Shown here piece after piece: positions 34,310-46,419 of a DNA stretch of 64,000 bases. Each line of letters opens with the position of its first letter. The stretch's first letter is position 1. The notes beneath the pieces are model-generated. The model ran no database searches, was not told where the DNA came from, and saw nothing but the letters and a program-made list of their open reading frames with translations. A program made the translations under genes and the position numbers. The stretch comes from Limonium bicolor (taxonomy: Eukaryota > Streptophyta > Magnoliopsida > Caryophyllales > Plumbaginaceae): NCBI GenBank assembly GCA_023374045.1, contig CM041778.1, positions 287,781,533-287,845,532 of the forward strand. The letters are read 5' to 3'.

Positions 34310-34636
34310 GAAGGTGCGCTAAGCATCCTTATAGAGGCACAGGCCGGCGAAAGCGGTACTGTCCTCACAGACACCTTTCCGATCAACGGCGTTGATGCAT
34401 CGGTTCTCTTCGACTCAAGGGCCTCGCATACCTTCATCTCATCATCATTTGCGAGGAGGTTGGGGCTAGACGCTGACGAGCTACCCGACTTCACGATTAC
34501 ACTCCCGTCTAAGGAGAAGGTTCGTTGCACTCGCTACTACCAAGGAGCCACCATCAGAATTAAGGGAGAAGACTTTCTAGTCACCTTCATTGAGTTTAGA
34601 GACTTGGGGTTCGATGTTATTTTCGGGATGAACTGA
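34310..34636 (+). pseudogene. Aspartic protease domain of pol
   Basis: This would cleave the Gag-Pol polyprotein. The motif ASVLFDSRASHTFIS is the DSGA active-site region of Ty3/gypsy proteases with Gly changed to Arg. It is followed by ARRLGLDADELPDFTITLPS and the typical DVIFGMN end, which normally continues as D-W; here TGA (34634-34636) replaces the next codon. The frame differs from RT, consistent with decay. Confidence 0.82.
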
Positions 34637-34756
34637 TGGGAGTGGCACAAGGGTCGTATCCTCTGCGCCGAGCACTGACTGCTACTCAGGAGTCCGTATG
34701 GGGTTACAATATCATACCACCAGAGGCCTAGGGAGCCTTCGACCAAGATCGTCTCC

Positions 34757-35787
34757 GCCATGGCAATGTATAAGGAGTTGAGAAGGAACGAAGAAGTGTA
34801 CCTCTACTATGTCCAGGAGAGAGAGAGAGACCCCGAGTTCAACCCTGACGTACCGGTAGTGTCAGAGTTCCCAAATTTCTTCCCACGAGAACTGCCCGGC
34901 ATGCCACCCACTCGGAAGGTAGAGTTCACCATTGAACTACTACCTGGTACGGGACCGATAGCCAAGGCGCCTTACCGCATGGTTCCGGCTGAAATGAATG
35001 AGTTGAAAGAAAATTGAGAGACTTGTCAGATAAGGGGTTCATATGACCCAGTGTTTCACCATGGGGAGCACCAGTTCTCTTCGTGAAGAAGAAGGATGGT
35101 AGTCTCCGCCTCTGCATCGACTATAGAGAGTTGAATGTAGTGACAGTGAAGAACAAATACCCGCTACCACGTATAGATGATTTGTTTGATCAGTTGAAGG
35201 GGGCATCCATGTTCTCCAAGATTGACCTCACATCAGGGTACCATCAGATAGCCATTAGAGAGGGAGATATTGAGAAGATGGCATTCCGGACACGATACGA
35301 CCACTACAAATTTACAGTGATGTGGTTCGGTTTGTCGAATGCACCAGTGAAGTTTATGGATCTGATGAACCATTTGTTCAGGGAGCAGTTGGACAAGTCG
35401 GTTGTGGTATTCATCGACGACTTATTGATATATTGAAAGTCGAGAGTTGAGCGTGAGAAACATTTGAGGAGGGTGTTAGAGATACTGAGGGAGAACCAAC
35501 TTTACACTAAGTTTTCCAAATGTGACTTTTGGCTTGACCAGGTCTCTTTCCTAGGTCATGTCATCTCAAATGCTAGGATCTCTGTAGATCCAGCAAAGAT
35601 AGATGTCGTTCGCACCTGGCCAAGACCGAAGACAGTTACCGACATCTGGAGCTTTCTCGGTTTGGCAGGGTACTATCGGAGGTTTGTTAAGGACTTCAGC
35701 AAGGTCGCAAAGCTGATGACTAGTCTGATGAGGAAAGATGCACCGTTCGTATTGACGGATGATTGTGAGAGTTCATTTCAAAGCTAG
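34757..35787 (+). pseudogene. Reverse transcriptase domain of pol
   Basis: RT copies element RNA into cDNA. The segment before the fingers (EFPNFFPRELPGMPPTRKVEF..., 34868-34935) is typical of Tekay/Del pol. The fingers and palm run from [16 protein letters not shown] (35083) through [25 protein letters not shown] and WFGLSNAP to the catalytic VFIDD (35411-35425). The thumb and connection follow ([34 protein letters not shown]). Breaks: frameshift near 35013, TGA near 35044, TGA at 35434, and a frame loss after 35787. Pro of the usual PFGL motif is Trp. Confidence 0.88.
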
Positions 35788-36165
35788 ATGCATCCGGCAG
35801 AGGGTTGGGTTGCGTACTCATGCAGCACAGCAAAGTGGTCGGGAGTTGTACCCTACACCTGAAGAAACATGAGGAGAACTACCCCACACATGATTTAGAA
35901 CTGGGAGTTGTAGTCTTCGCTTTGAAGATATGACACCACTACTTATATGGGGTTAGTGTGATGATCTACACCGATCATAAGAGCTTGAAATATATATTTA
36001 CTCAGAAGGAGTTGAATCTTCAACAGAGGAGATGGTTAGAATTCTTGAAAGACTACGACATTGACCTCCAGTATAAAGAAGGGAAGGCCAATGTAGTAGC
36101 TGATGCCCATAGCCGTCGAGCATGTACACTCACTCTATTCGATACTTGCTTCCTCAAGCTTGGTT
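35788..36165 (+). pseudogene. RNase H domain of pol (damaged)
   Basis: The first part (35788-35950) is only recognisable in pieces across frames, for example [13 protein letters not shown]. The second part is clear: [35 protein letters not shown] and [12 protein letters not shown] (35967-36119). Both order and wording match Ty3/gypsy RNase H. It would degrade the RNA strand during cDNA synthesis. Confidence 0.8.
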
Positions 36166-36800
36166 GATGAGGTGCGACAGGCTCAGAGGGTTGATGAGTA
36201 CATGGTAGAAGTCAAACAAAAGCTGACAGAGGGTACCTTTGAGAGTCAGAAGTATGACTTCAGACTTCATGACAATGATCTGATCAAACTTAAGGGCCGG
36301 TTATGCATCCGACGCAGCAGCTTAGATCTGAAGGACCGCATATTGACGGAATCACACTGTTCTTCAGTTTCCATCCATCCAAAAGCCTCTAAGATGTATA
36401 AAGACATGAAGAGATACTTTTGGTGGTCGGGGATGAAGGCAGATGTTACAGAGTTCATTTTAAGGTGTCTCACATGGTAGAAGGTAAAATTCGAGCACCG
36501 ATGACCGGGCGGAATGGTACAGTCGATGCCAGTTCCTGAGTGGAAGTTTCATGATATCTCCATGGACTTCGTGGTCGGACTCCCACCTACCAGGGGAGGT
36601 TTGAACATGATATGGGTTGTAGTGGATAGCCTTACCAAGGTAGCCCGATTCATACCGATGAAGGATACTTGGAAGGTAACTAAGCTAGCGGAATTGTTTG
36701 ATAAAGAGATCATGAGACACCACGGGGTACCAAAGACCATAGTGTCTGATAGAGATACCAGATTCCTTTTGAGGTACTATAGAGCTACAAGAGAAGTGTT
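36166..36800 (+). pseudogene. Integrase, N-terminal zinc and catalytic core part 1
   Basis: The HHCC-type region lies at 36350-36480 (MYKDMKRYFWWSGMKADV, then a Cys pair of which the second is Trp and is followed by TAG). The core begins PVPEWKFHDISMDFVVGLP (first catalytic Asp) and continues to KTIVSDRDTRF (second Asp, about 36740). The frame is cut at 36800 by the 16.6-kb insertion and resumes at 53442 with the region that supplies the catalytic Glu. Confidence 0.87.
36796..36800. repeat. Target-site duplication GTGTT (left)
   Basis: It is identical to 53437-53441 and brackets the element 36801-53436. Removing the insert and one copy restores continuous integrase sequence. Confidence 0.95.
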
Positions 36801-39800
36801 TGTAACACCCCTAATCTTAAACCTGTAATGACGTCATAACTCGTAGCATAATAAATAGCAAATCGCAGCGGAAAATAAAACTACCTAACCATGGTGTTAC
36901 ACGCCGTCACTCACCCTTGTGAGTAACAAGGCATCCTTACTCTTTCCAACATTACAACTTCTCACACTGTGATGAACAGATACTGAGCACTCTACTTAGT
37001 ACAAACCAAATCCAACTAAATGGGCAACTAACTGAAATACAACAAACTCCAAAATATAATACATAACAATTCCACAAGTGTTTATAAAAACACAGCGGCT
37101 ACCCTGTTCCCCGCACTCCGGCTTGTGTATTCTTCGGAGACCTTAAATGTTTGGCCTAATGAAGGGCTCAGCAAACTATGCTGGTATGCTAAATGTAGTC
37201 CTAAGTCTTCTAGATTCCTTAAGTCGTTTAAGCCATCTTGATATTAGATTCATTACAAGATAATCCGGTTTACAAGAATAACAGAAATACAGTAGACACA
37301 GAGTAGTCACATAACAATTTACGTGCAAACATTTAGTGCATAATAATACACATCAAACAATAAACAATACCAACAACCCAAATAAGGTGCACATAATAAA
37401 CAACTGTTCTTGTTAGTAGGTCACATGACCCTAACCACTTAACCTTTGTAATTAATTTACCTTAGGCGTCCTGTCAAGACAACCCCTATTAACCTGTGAA
37501 AATGGACAGTGTGTCCCTTGGGTTCCAAAGGAACCGATACCAGCTGACCTTATGGCCTTGGATAAATATATACATTGACCGATCCGGTCGAAACTGTGCA
37601 CCAACGGCAATGCATTCCGCCATCCCCGAATGTGGCTGATGGATTTAGAGTGACTCCCTTCTTGAGTCCCTCATAGTGATCACAATGCGCAACCAGAAAG
37701 TCGAAACGATCTGGATTCCTCTCTTTATAAGTTAGCCCTTTTGTCAGTGACATAATAACCAATGCTTGAAATAAGACTATCACATTGACCCTTGTTAGGT
37801 TCAATAATACCTAAAGGTCAGTTAGTCTTCTTTTCCCAGTTTAGATGTATAAACTTTAGTCACAAGACATTCGCGTACAAAATACAACGCAACAGTTTGA
37901 GCAATCCCACACAATATCATTCACATAAAATCATAGATATCGTTCTTAAACATTTAAACACAATGCCTGGACCTCAGATAATCCTTAGGACATTCAGACC
38001 ACACAATTAACATACCATTCACCAAGTAACTGCTAGCTTGACAAACTCCTGTTCAGTAGTCCCTCTCCGTACGCTGTTATTTAAACATGCAATACCGGTA
38101 GTATTAATATAACTATTCACTAAATATCACAGTATTGTCATTGTAGTGTTTATACTCGTGGTATAATAACTCCGTATGTTATTTATTTTCCCCTGTTATT
38201 TTAACAGTGGTTCTAGATAACCTAGCAGTTCATTATTTTATGTGAAACTCACATGTGAAAATGAATTATCATTTATATGGTACATCTTTACCTCATTAAT
38301 TATATACTTATAATTATTTCCACTTATCATTTATATCATCATTTAGTTATTTATGTTACAACCACCTCTATTCCATAAACTTATTATATTAACTAATATT
38401 CCATAATACATTATATTACCTAGTTTCGCTTCCTTTCCTTATTAACTTACAAAACCAACCTTATTAATTCGGTATTTATATACTATACCCAACAACTTAA
38501 TAAATTACTAAATAACCACATATAATTTCCGGTAACCCTAATTGATCCCATTAACTTTTACAACTTACCAAAACCATATACTTTTATAATTTATTAAATA
38601 CCCATGTTATTTTCTGGAAATTGCAAAACAATTATATTAACTTCTATAAATTGCCATAAACCTTATAACTTTATAATTTACTATTTACCCATATTAACCT
38701 TTGTAAATATTAATTAACCACCTTACTTTTACAAATCACCAAATACTCTTATTATTTCGGTAATTACAAATTAATACCACAAATTTTATAAATTACCAAT
38801 TAAGCTCATAAGCTCTTCGGTTTATTCATATAGTTTCTATATTTACACTTTTAAACCCAAAACTTTATATAAGTTACATATTAACTTATAAACCATAGTT
38901 TGAATATTTTATTCTTAAAATAACCGAAGCAACCCATATCTTTTTTTAATTGCATTTCCGCCCACATTGATTTCCTATCTTCCATTTATACTTCCATAAA
39001 TTACATATTCACCCCAAACTTTTATAACTTAATGTTTTATGTCATCAATCATTTTAACCCAAGTTTTTGGTCAACACTTTGACCAAGAATTTCATAATTA
39101 ATACTTCAATATACCAAAATCATATGTATGCGGGTAACACACTTCCCAATAATTACAAAATAGTCCCAAAACTTATTAAATGTTAAACACAAACACTTAT
39201 TTAAATTCACCCAAAATTCATAATATAATTCCTACCTAATTATACCATAATATTCCAAATAATCCCTTATGTTCTCGGTAATTAGTATTTGTACCCAAAC
39301 TTTCACAAATTACAAACACATAACTTAAGTAGCCATTTAAATACTTGTAGCTAAACACCCAAAAAATAGAAGAAAAGATATTTATATCGAAAATCATCAA
39401 ATTTCATATATAGCTCTCGGCTTTAGTTTAATTTTATAATATGGTTTTAAAACTTGTTTTAAACTTTATAATAAGTACATATAAATGTATATAAACCATA
39501 TAACACTTCTAAAAATTATACTAATGACTTAGAATGATTATAAACTAAAAATAGAACATATTATCCTTAGATCTTTCGGTTTTAATATATGTGTATCCTA
39601 ATTAATTTTTGTGACACATATTTATACTTTAAGGTAATAATCTTACCTTATATGTTAAAATTATTTTTCTTGATACCTTAACTTAATAGTTTTCGGCCTT
39701 AATTTAACATGGCCTTAACATAATTTTTATACTAATTTTTGAAGCTTAAACTTTATAAACCTTATTTATATAAACTTACCCTTAAATCAAGACAATTCTT

Positions 39801-42389
39801 GTACTTGATTTTTCCTTGAATTTCCAAGCTCCTCAAATGGTATCTTGTTGTAGATATTTGAACTCCTTGTATATATAGGAGATCTATTTGTTAGACTTTT
39901 AACAAGAGCTTATAAATAATATTTGGAGTAATTTTACAAGAGTTTACCTTAGGAATTTAACAAGGTATTTTTGATACACCTTGAGATGATTGTAGATCCA
40001 AGTTTCCTTCATGAAATAATGAAGAGAGTATGGATTTAGAAGACCAAATATTTTTGGATATAAGGAGTAGAATTTTGTCCAGGGTTTTCAAATATGAAAA
40101 TACCTTAGATTAACCTTGATTACTCCTTGAATTGATGTTGAATCAAGACAACTCCTTGGAGTACAAATTGTTGGCGATTTGTTGATAGGTTGCTAGGACT
40201 ATTCTTGCTCCAAGACTTGATAGAATTAACTAGGAAATTACATTAAAATGGTGTTAGGAACTATTACACCATTAATGGAATTTATTTAGCATTTAGGAAT
40301 TTAGTTATGAATTGAAGAAGAAAGCAAAGAGAGAGCTTAGGAAGAGGACTTACCAATTCGGTGTAGTGATGGCAAGTAGAAGAAGTGCTCACGTAGAGCT
40401 TTAGTAGTAGGAAAGAGTGAAGGTGATTTTCATTTGATTATTGTTGTTTTAATTACCATTATTTATTTACCAAATTGTTACATAGTTTAATCTCAATTAT
40501 TTGTTGGCTATAAAGACACACGGCTGGGTGGAGTTTGATGGGATTAGGCCATCCCATTATGCATGTCAACAGAACAGCTAAGGATTGGCTCACATTTAAT
40601 TTAGTTTACTTATTGTTGTATAATTGCTTAGCTTTAGTTATGATTTTATTGAGCACTAATCCCTTCTGTTTGTGCAGGTTGATCGCAATGGTGGAGCATG
40701 TCCGATTGGAATCTTCAATCATGCATCCAAGTGGCTGAAAGGAATGGCCATGGTTAACTTAGATTACTTAATGATATAGGCTTAATAGGTTAGGATTATA
40801 TTAGCTTGTTTTATATGTTAATCTTGTCTATACTGCAGGTGGTGTGGTCGTTTTCTGCTAGGTAATGGAAGCGCCACTTTGAAGACTCCACATGTTAATG
40901 GAGCACTCCATGCTGTACCACCATATTAGTTTACGTTAATCACTTAGCTAATTGGTTAGATTTATTGCTTTTGTTTATATGTACTAGTGTGATTAATATT
41001 GTTTAACTTGTTTAATTCTTGCAGGTATTGAAGCTCGGCTGGTGGAAGTAACCTGCTCCAATTACTTGTGTTCCTACGGTAATATAGATGCTAAGTTTAT
41101 ACTTTTGATTTGTTAATTAAAGAACTAATCTTGTATTTTTTTATGCAGGTTTGATCGTACTCCATGGAGCACAACAGCAACTCGAATGAAAGGAGTATAG
41201 GAAGCTAGTTGCTTTGTTAATAGTCTTGCTAAAAAGGCTAGTTCTAGCTTTTGTCATTAATTCCAATTACTAATATTTTGTTGTTCTATTGTAGGTACAC
41301 GTATGGAGGTCTCTAATGACAGTAATTGATTGCTGTGTCATCATATCACCTAAGCTAATATGACTCATCATCTACTAACGTTTTTTGAACTATAAACTAG
41401 TCATTTGTGGCTCATTTTAACGCCTACAATAGAGATCAGTTGAGAATTATTTTTGATTTAATTCCTATCACATTATATTGTATTAAGACCATACTAATAT
41501 GTGTAATAGGTTCCAACATTTAGCTGGTGCATTTTTTTTATCATGATTAAAGATGGAAGTTTTAAGGTAAAAATGCTGATTTTAGGTACCTTTTTGTCCT
41601 AAAAATCACCCCTATTTATACTATGAGTTTAGTATTGCCATCAATTGATTTAGATGGTCATTTTATCCACTTTTAGATTACTAACTCGTGGCTCCTTAAA
41701 ACTTCAAGGCATTTGCGTAAAACGCATTTTCGTAACACCCGAAGGTGCGTTTTTGTGCTTTAAGGATTTTCCAGGAATTAATTAGTCGCTATGAGTTACA
41801 AGTGTTTATTGACATTGTTTATAGTCAATAGTAATATATTAAGGTGTTACATTAAGTTATATAGGGTTATATAAACTTGTAACTCAACTTTCGGCTAAAG
41901 GGGGCACTCCCGAGGTAAAAGGAGCGTTAAGAAATTCCCCCCGAGCTCTTTGTTTATTTTTGAAGAAGTAGCTTGGAAATTCTCTTTAGAATAATTAATA
42001 ATGATTTTAGGAACTCTAAGAATAATTTTTATAGGGGCTCGTGCCACCTTGGCACTCCTCCTAGGCATTCCCGGGCCTTTATGGGACCCACATCGGGAAT
42101 TTCCGAGAACTTTGTATATTTACTCAGTTCTAACTGAGAACCTGTATCTTAAAGATCATAAAATGATCCTTGGTTAAATTCATATAATATTCATAGCTTA
42201 TATAATTGTTTAACTTAAGGTCGGGCTTTTAACGCTCGTTTCTGACCTTAAGGAGTTTAGGTGCGTTTTTAACGCCCAAGTGTTTATATGTTTTCTTAGG
42301 GTTTAATAAACCCCCCAAATAATATTTATAATTCCTCAAATAATATTTATTTACTTATATTTAATTATTTAAATGTTAGGGGTATTTCA
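36801..42389 (-). repeat. 3' LTR of the TR-GAG-like element (5589 bp)
   Basis: On the minus strand it runs TGAAATACC (42389) to GTGTTACA (36801). It is very AT-rich at 38100-39800. It contains the CAGCA/TGCTG hairpin (37169-37183) and, on the opposite strand, a run of splice-acceptor-like sites (40677-41293). The two LTRs differ by scattered 1-10 bp changes, densest at 39100-39420. Confidence 0.92.
40500..41340 (+). other. Exon/intron-like segment inside the LTR, opposite strand
   Basis: A TATAAAG box-like word (about 40508) is followed by acceptor-like ends after 40677, 40838, 41023, 41148 and 41293, each reading GCAG|GT or GTAG|GT. Several are preceded by ACTAAT or TTAAC and a T-rich tract. 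A donor-like CTACG|GTAATA is at 41078. The segments between are short (about 25-75 nt) and partly related to each other. The other LTR carries the same series (51550-52370). No protein is recognised; a 67-codon frame at 40535-40738 is the longest. Confidence 0.4.
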
Positions 42390-42390
42390 G

Positions 42391-42407
42391 TCTACCCCCC
42401 TTAAAAG
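42391..42407 (-). promoter_or_regulatory. 3' polypurine tract of the TR-GAG-like element
   Basis: On the minus strand this is CTTTTAAGGGGGGTAGA next to the LTR terminus at 42389, and the core is identical to that of the LARD. Confidence 0.88.
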
Positions 42408-42424
42408 GACTTCGTCCCGAAGTC
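42408..42424 (-). promoter_or_regulatory. Hairpin upstream of the PPT
   Basis: On the minus strand it is GACTTCG-GGA-CGAAGTC, a 7-bp stem in the same place as the stems at 12662-12681 and 54495-54514. Confidence 0.65.
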
Positions 42425-42978
42425 ATAATTTATATTTGTTCATCCTATGGAATCAAGTTCCTCTTATCTATTCCCTGTATACCTATCATTCCAGGGTGTC
42501 AATATTATATTGACATCTCTATATTGCATCACTACTCTGAGTGTATATAATTCCTATAGACAAATATTCTTTATTCGTGATAATAATATATCACAGCATA
42601 ATAACTTAATAAATACTGTAAAACAATGCGTGTTCCAACTTCCTAGCTATCCCACTCGGTCATCACTGCACAAGTGCAATACCAAATCCTCAGTCCTACA
42701 GAGTGCAGAGGCGTAAACCCTTGGCAGTGAATCTCTTGTGTGATTCTAGGAATTAATATAAATATACTGTAAAATAATTAAGTGCTTCATAAACATTCAA
42801 GTGTTACATAGAACACACAAATAATCATTCAAGTGTCACATAGGACATATCATTAATCACAAAATGTCACACAGGACATAACCATCTAGTTAATTGCACA
42901 CATGCGCAACAAACAATCAAACACAAATAATCATTCATGAAACCAATATAGACTGCAGATATGCAAGTCGCATGTGGT

Positions 42979-42999
42979 GCTCTACCCCCCTTAAAAGGG
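42979..42999 (-). promoter_or_regulatory. Internal second polypurine tract
   Basis: On the minus strand this is CCCTTTTAAGGGGGGTAGAGC, preceded by ACGTGGGCGTAA, as in the LARD copy at 11345-11364. It is about 590 bp from the 3' PPT. Confidence 0.65.
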
Positions 43000-43029
43000 T
43001 TACGCCCACGTACCCCTACAAGTATACAC

Positions 43030-43510
43030 AAAAACAAAAGAAAATTGTTGGATACTTGTCTTGCATGGAGTCTTCTAACTCCCATGTCGCCTCTTCAATG
43101 TCGTGAGTTTACCAAGAGCTTTGACCATTCTAATGGTCTTGTTCCTTGTCTCCCTAGTGTTGGAGTCTAAAATGCGAACTGGGGTCTCCTCATATCTAAG
43201 TGTAGGATTTAGCTCGAGTGTCTCGGGCTCTAAGTTATATGATGGGTGAGGCACACATTGCCTTAGCTGAGAAATGTGAAACACGTTGTGCACTCTCCCT
43301 AGTTTAACATATGAGTCTAATCTGTAGGCTAATGGGCCCACTCGCTCCGTAATAAGGTACGGCCCTACATACTTCGGGCTAAGCTTGCCCTTCTACCCTA
43401 ATCTAAAAAAAATTCCCTTCATAGGTGAGACTCTAAGGAAGACTCGATTGCCTACTGCGAACTCGAGATCTCTCCTATGGACGTCAGCATATGACTTCTG
43501 TCCGTTTACG
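43030..43510 (-). pseudogene. Integrase C-terminus and chromodomain-like tail
   Basis: On the minus strand: RRDLEFAVGNRVFLRVSP, a stop in the following stretch, GPLAYRLDS, RVHNVFHISQLRQCVPHPS, then the tail PVRILDSNTRETRNKTIRMVKAL. A frameshift follows, and EEATWELEDSMQDKYP is in another frame. The tail is the degenerate chromodomain type of Tekay/Del elements, thought to guide integration into marked chromatin. Keeping this end while the rest of pol is lost is odd. Confidence 0.82.
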
Positions 43511-46419
43511 AGGTCAATCCCTCAAGAATATATGTATTCTTTGATATTTCTCTAGTGCATTAGTATGCTTTTATTTTTTTTTTGAATCCCGTATGTATGG
43601 GTGAAGGTGATCTCCTATCTTGTAATTTGCCATTTCTATTTTATGGCTTGTTTAAACTATTTGTGTATAACACACTTTCATCAATCGCCTCTTAGTTGTA
43701 GTCATCGACGCTCGGGTCTTGTATTAATATTAGGCATACTCAAAATCCCTTTCTTTAGGTTATCATCTTGTTATTCCGGTATTTGAGTTTACTGTCGCTG
43801 TATACGGCTTTCATTTTTGATGTAAAGTATGAGCTACGGTTGAGCCGTGCATCTTATGTATATTACAGAAAGATTGCTTTATATCATTGATTCACCTATT
43901 ATTGGTAGTATATACACGATTATTATCGTCTGTTCATCAGGTATACCACAGTAGGGTTCCTGTTAAGGTTTCTAACAAGGTGTAGTTTCCTCTCAATTAA
44001 ACTTGTTATTGTGGTTGTGAATCAACTCTGGTGAGTATTAGTATAATGTTTATACTTTTATATTCTACCATGTTTATAGGTAGGTTCTCTTTTTAATATA
44101 TCAGGTTTTAATTCATAAAGAAAGACATGGTAGTCGATCTTTCCTTTCAGATGGCAATTTGGCCATAACCTAGAATATAGCTAGAGAATACTGTTATTAT
44201 AAGTAATTTTCTCTGGATCTAATATTTGATTTATTAACACGTTTCATGGGATAATAATAGTTAGTATTTCCCTCTTAATTGATTATTTTTCCGACCTATG
44301 CGGAGTTGTTTTCGCTATCTAATCTCCTCGGGGTAACCTAGACAACTTAACTATTAACTTACACCTTCCACAACTCATATACTTTATTTATTAAATTTTT
44401 ATATTAAAATTAGGAATAAATACTTACTTATCACAGAAATATTTGTGACCACTTGTAAGGAGTCTCAGGAATTATCCAACCCTGACGGGGTCAGCGTCAG
44501 TGTTGAACTATCCTTCCACACCATTTTGTGTTTGGTTTTCCCTTGATCTGACCAGGATCAAGTTCGACCTCCCACGTCAAATATCAAACAATCACATAAT
44601 TGTCATTTCAAAATTTTATCTTATCAAACTTTGTGACGTGGTGAGTACTACATTTTCTCTTGACTACTATATATCTAATCCAATATCTGTCATAACCTAT
44701 ACTCGAATCTAGTGTATTCCCAAACCCCCGGTACTATATTCCTTTGATCAAATCATCAAGCGGGGAAGCCAGTTTTTCCTCTTGGCTTAAAAGGTAGATT
44801 CTTACTAAAGCATTCGGGCTCGTACTGTCTAGTAACTATATCCATCAATCATTTCAACTCTTAAATCCATCATACAAGTAATAAATTCCGTCATGGACTT
44901 GCATACTTTAGAATACTCTCTTCACTTTAAAAGGCTTATCTAGTTTCTCCTATCAGGGCTTGATTTATTGCCTATACCTGATTATCATCAGTTGGAGCAA
45001 AGACAGTCACAGTTAGACTTCAAGAAAAGTTTTCATGACTCCATCCACAACTACAGTTCCATAAAGTATCATTTCCTCCACCTTAAAGCTTAGCTTTTTC
45101 CTTATCCCGTCTAAAATCCATAAATCTGGTGAATCATATGTTCAGCCTAGGTTAAGTATCTCTTAATATTAGTGCCATCATAACCTAAGGATTCCCAGTT
45201 GTATCCTATGGTTTCGTAATAGGACAAACAATGTTTATTGTCTGTTTTTATCTCTTAGGAACGTGGTTAATTCACAAGCTCAATGGCTTTCAAAAATATG
45301 ATGATTAGGTGTAATAAATAGAGGGTCTAGAATCACAGGGTTTGGCATATAACGTTAGGACAATTTACGTGTAAAACAATGATTACAAACCAAGAGTATA
45401 TTTCCCTACTTTTATATTTAATTTACACTCATTTTTGTGTTTATATTGTTTCAAACTCTTATATAACTTACACTGTCTTTATTGCAAGTGTCAAGGGGAG
45501 TTATTTGTTATCATGTTTATACTAGAGTTTATATTACATATGTTTTAACCTTAGTTGATTTACTGCGATCTTTTATTCGCATTCATAATTTGAGCTGTCA
45601 TAGTAGACATATGCTCGTATGAATTCATAAGGTTTGTACAGGACATGTGTCTCAAAATAGGGTAGGTATATTTAATGGTACTCAACCCTCTGAAATGTAT
45701 TAATACCCTCAATGTTTTAGGTTTACTCCCCCAGACTATATATATATATAACATTTGCTATTGCTAATTAGGTATTTCTTCCCACTTTAGAAAATATATT
45801 TTCAAAATTTGTTCTCTCTCTTTATTAATTAGGAGTCCAGCACTGTTGTATATTGGTACTAACTGAGACCCTTGGTATTTGCTCAGGTATTTCAATACCC
45901 GTGCTTATCCATTATGGATGTTTAGTTATATTTTTGAGATTCTGTTTCTCAATTGTCATACTCCAAGGTTTCTCACTATCTTCTCTCAAAGTTTATAAGA
46001 GATTGTAAGATTTCCTAGACTCGCACTGAGCGGTAAGCTCGGTGCCTGGGTATCCCATAAAATTTCAGTGTTTACTCTTTACGTGAGCTCTTTTGACGGT
46101 TCCTGTAGTCTTAAGTATTTATATTAATTGATGTATTCCGTTCATGACATCTGCTCGTCATTTAGGCAGGTCATAATTTGTAGTTAAGTATTTCTTGAGT
46201 AGGATCATGCCGGGTCAAAGTACTTGGCATTATGCCTCGGGATATTCCCGACCTTCGCTCATAGGCTCAGGTGACCACGGTCTCATAGGTAAGGGAAAAC
46301 TAATATCAAAGTATCTTATTATGTGAGAGGTTACCCACAGTAGGTCTCTCTAAATTTTGATACTCACTAATCACATATATAAGTCTCATCGACTGATACT
46401 ATAAACACATATTTATGCA
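43511..46419 (-). mobile_element. Non-coding stretch replacing pol in the TR-GAG-like element
   Basis: This is 2.9 kb of AT-rich sequence. I find no protease, RT, RNase H or integrase-core wording on either strand. It contains, at 44446-44640, the block that in the LARDs is at 11823-12095 and 2027-2299, with VTTCKE and SVELSFH readable on the plus strand. Confidence 0.7.

Noticed and set aside
34199..34310. Hydrophobic N-terminal stretch before the protease that looks like a signal peptide
   Set aside because: It is AT-rich spacer read in the protease frame. Retrotransposon proteases have no signal peptide, and a possible splice acceptor lies downstream.
40535..40738. 67-codon frame in the 5.6-kb LTR as a gene
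   Set aside because: It runs across an intron-like acceptor and matches no protein. The splice-like series, not this frame, is the feature worth testing.
36801..42389. Independent solo LTR at 36801-42389
   Set aside because: A second LTR, PBS, PPT and matching GTGTT duplications show it is the 3' LTR of one complete element ending at 53436.
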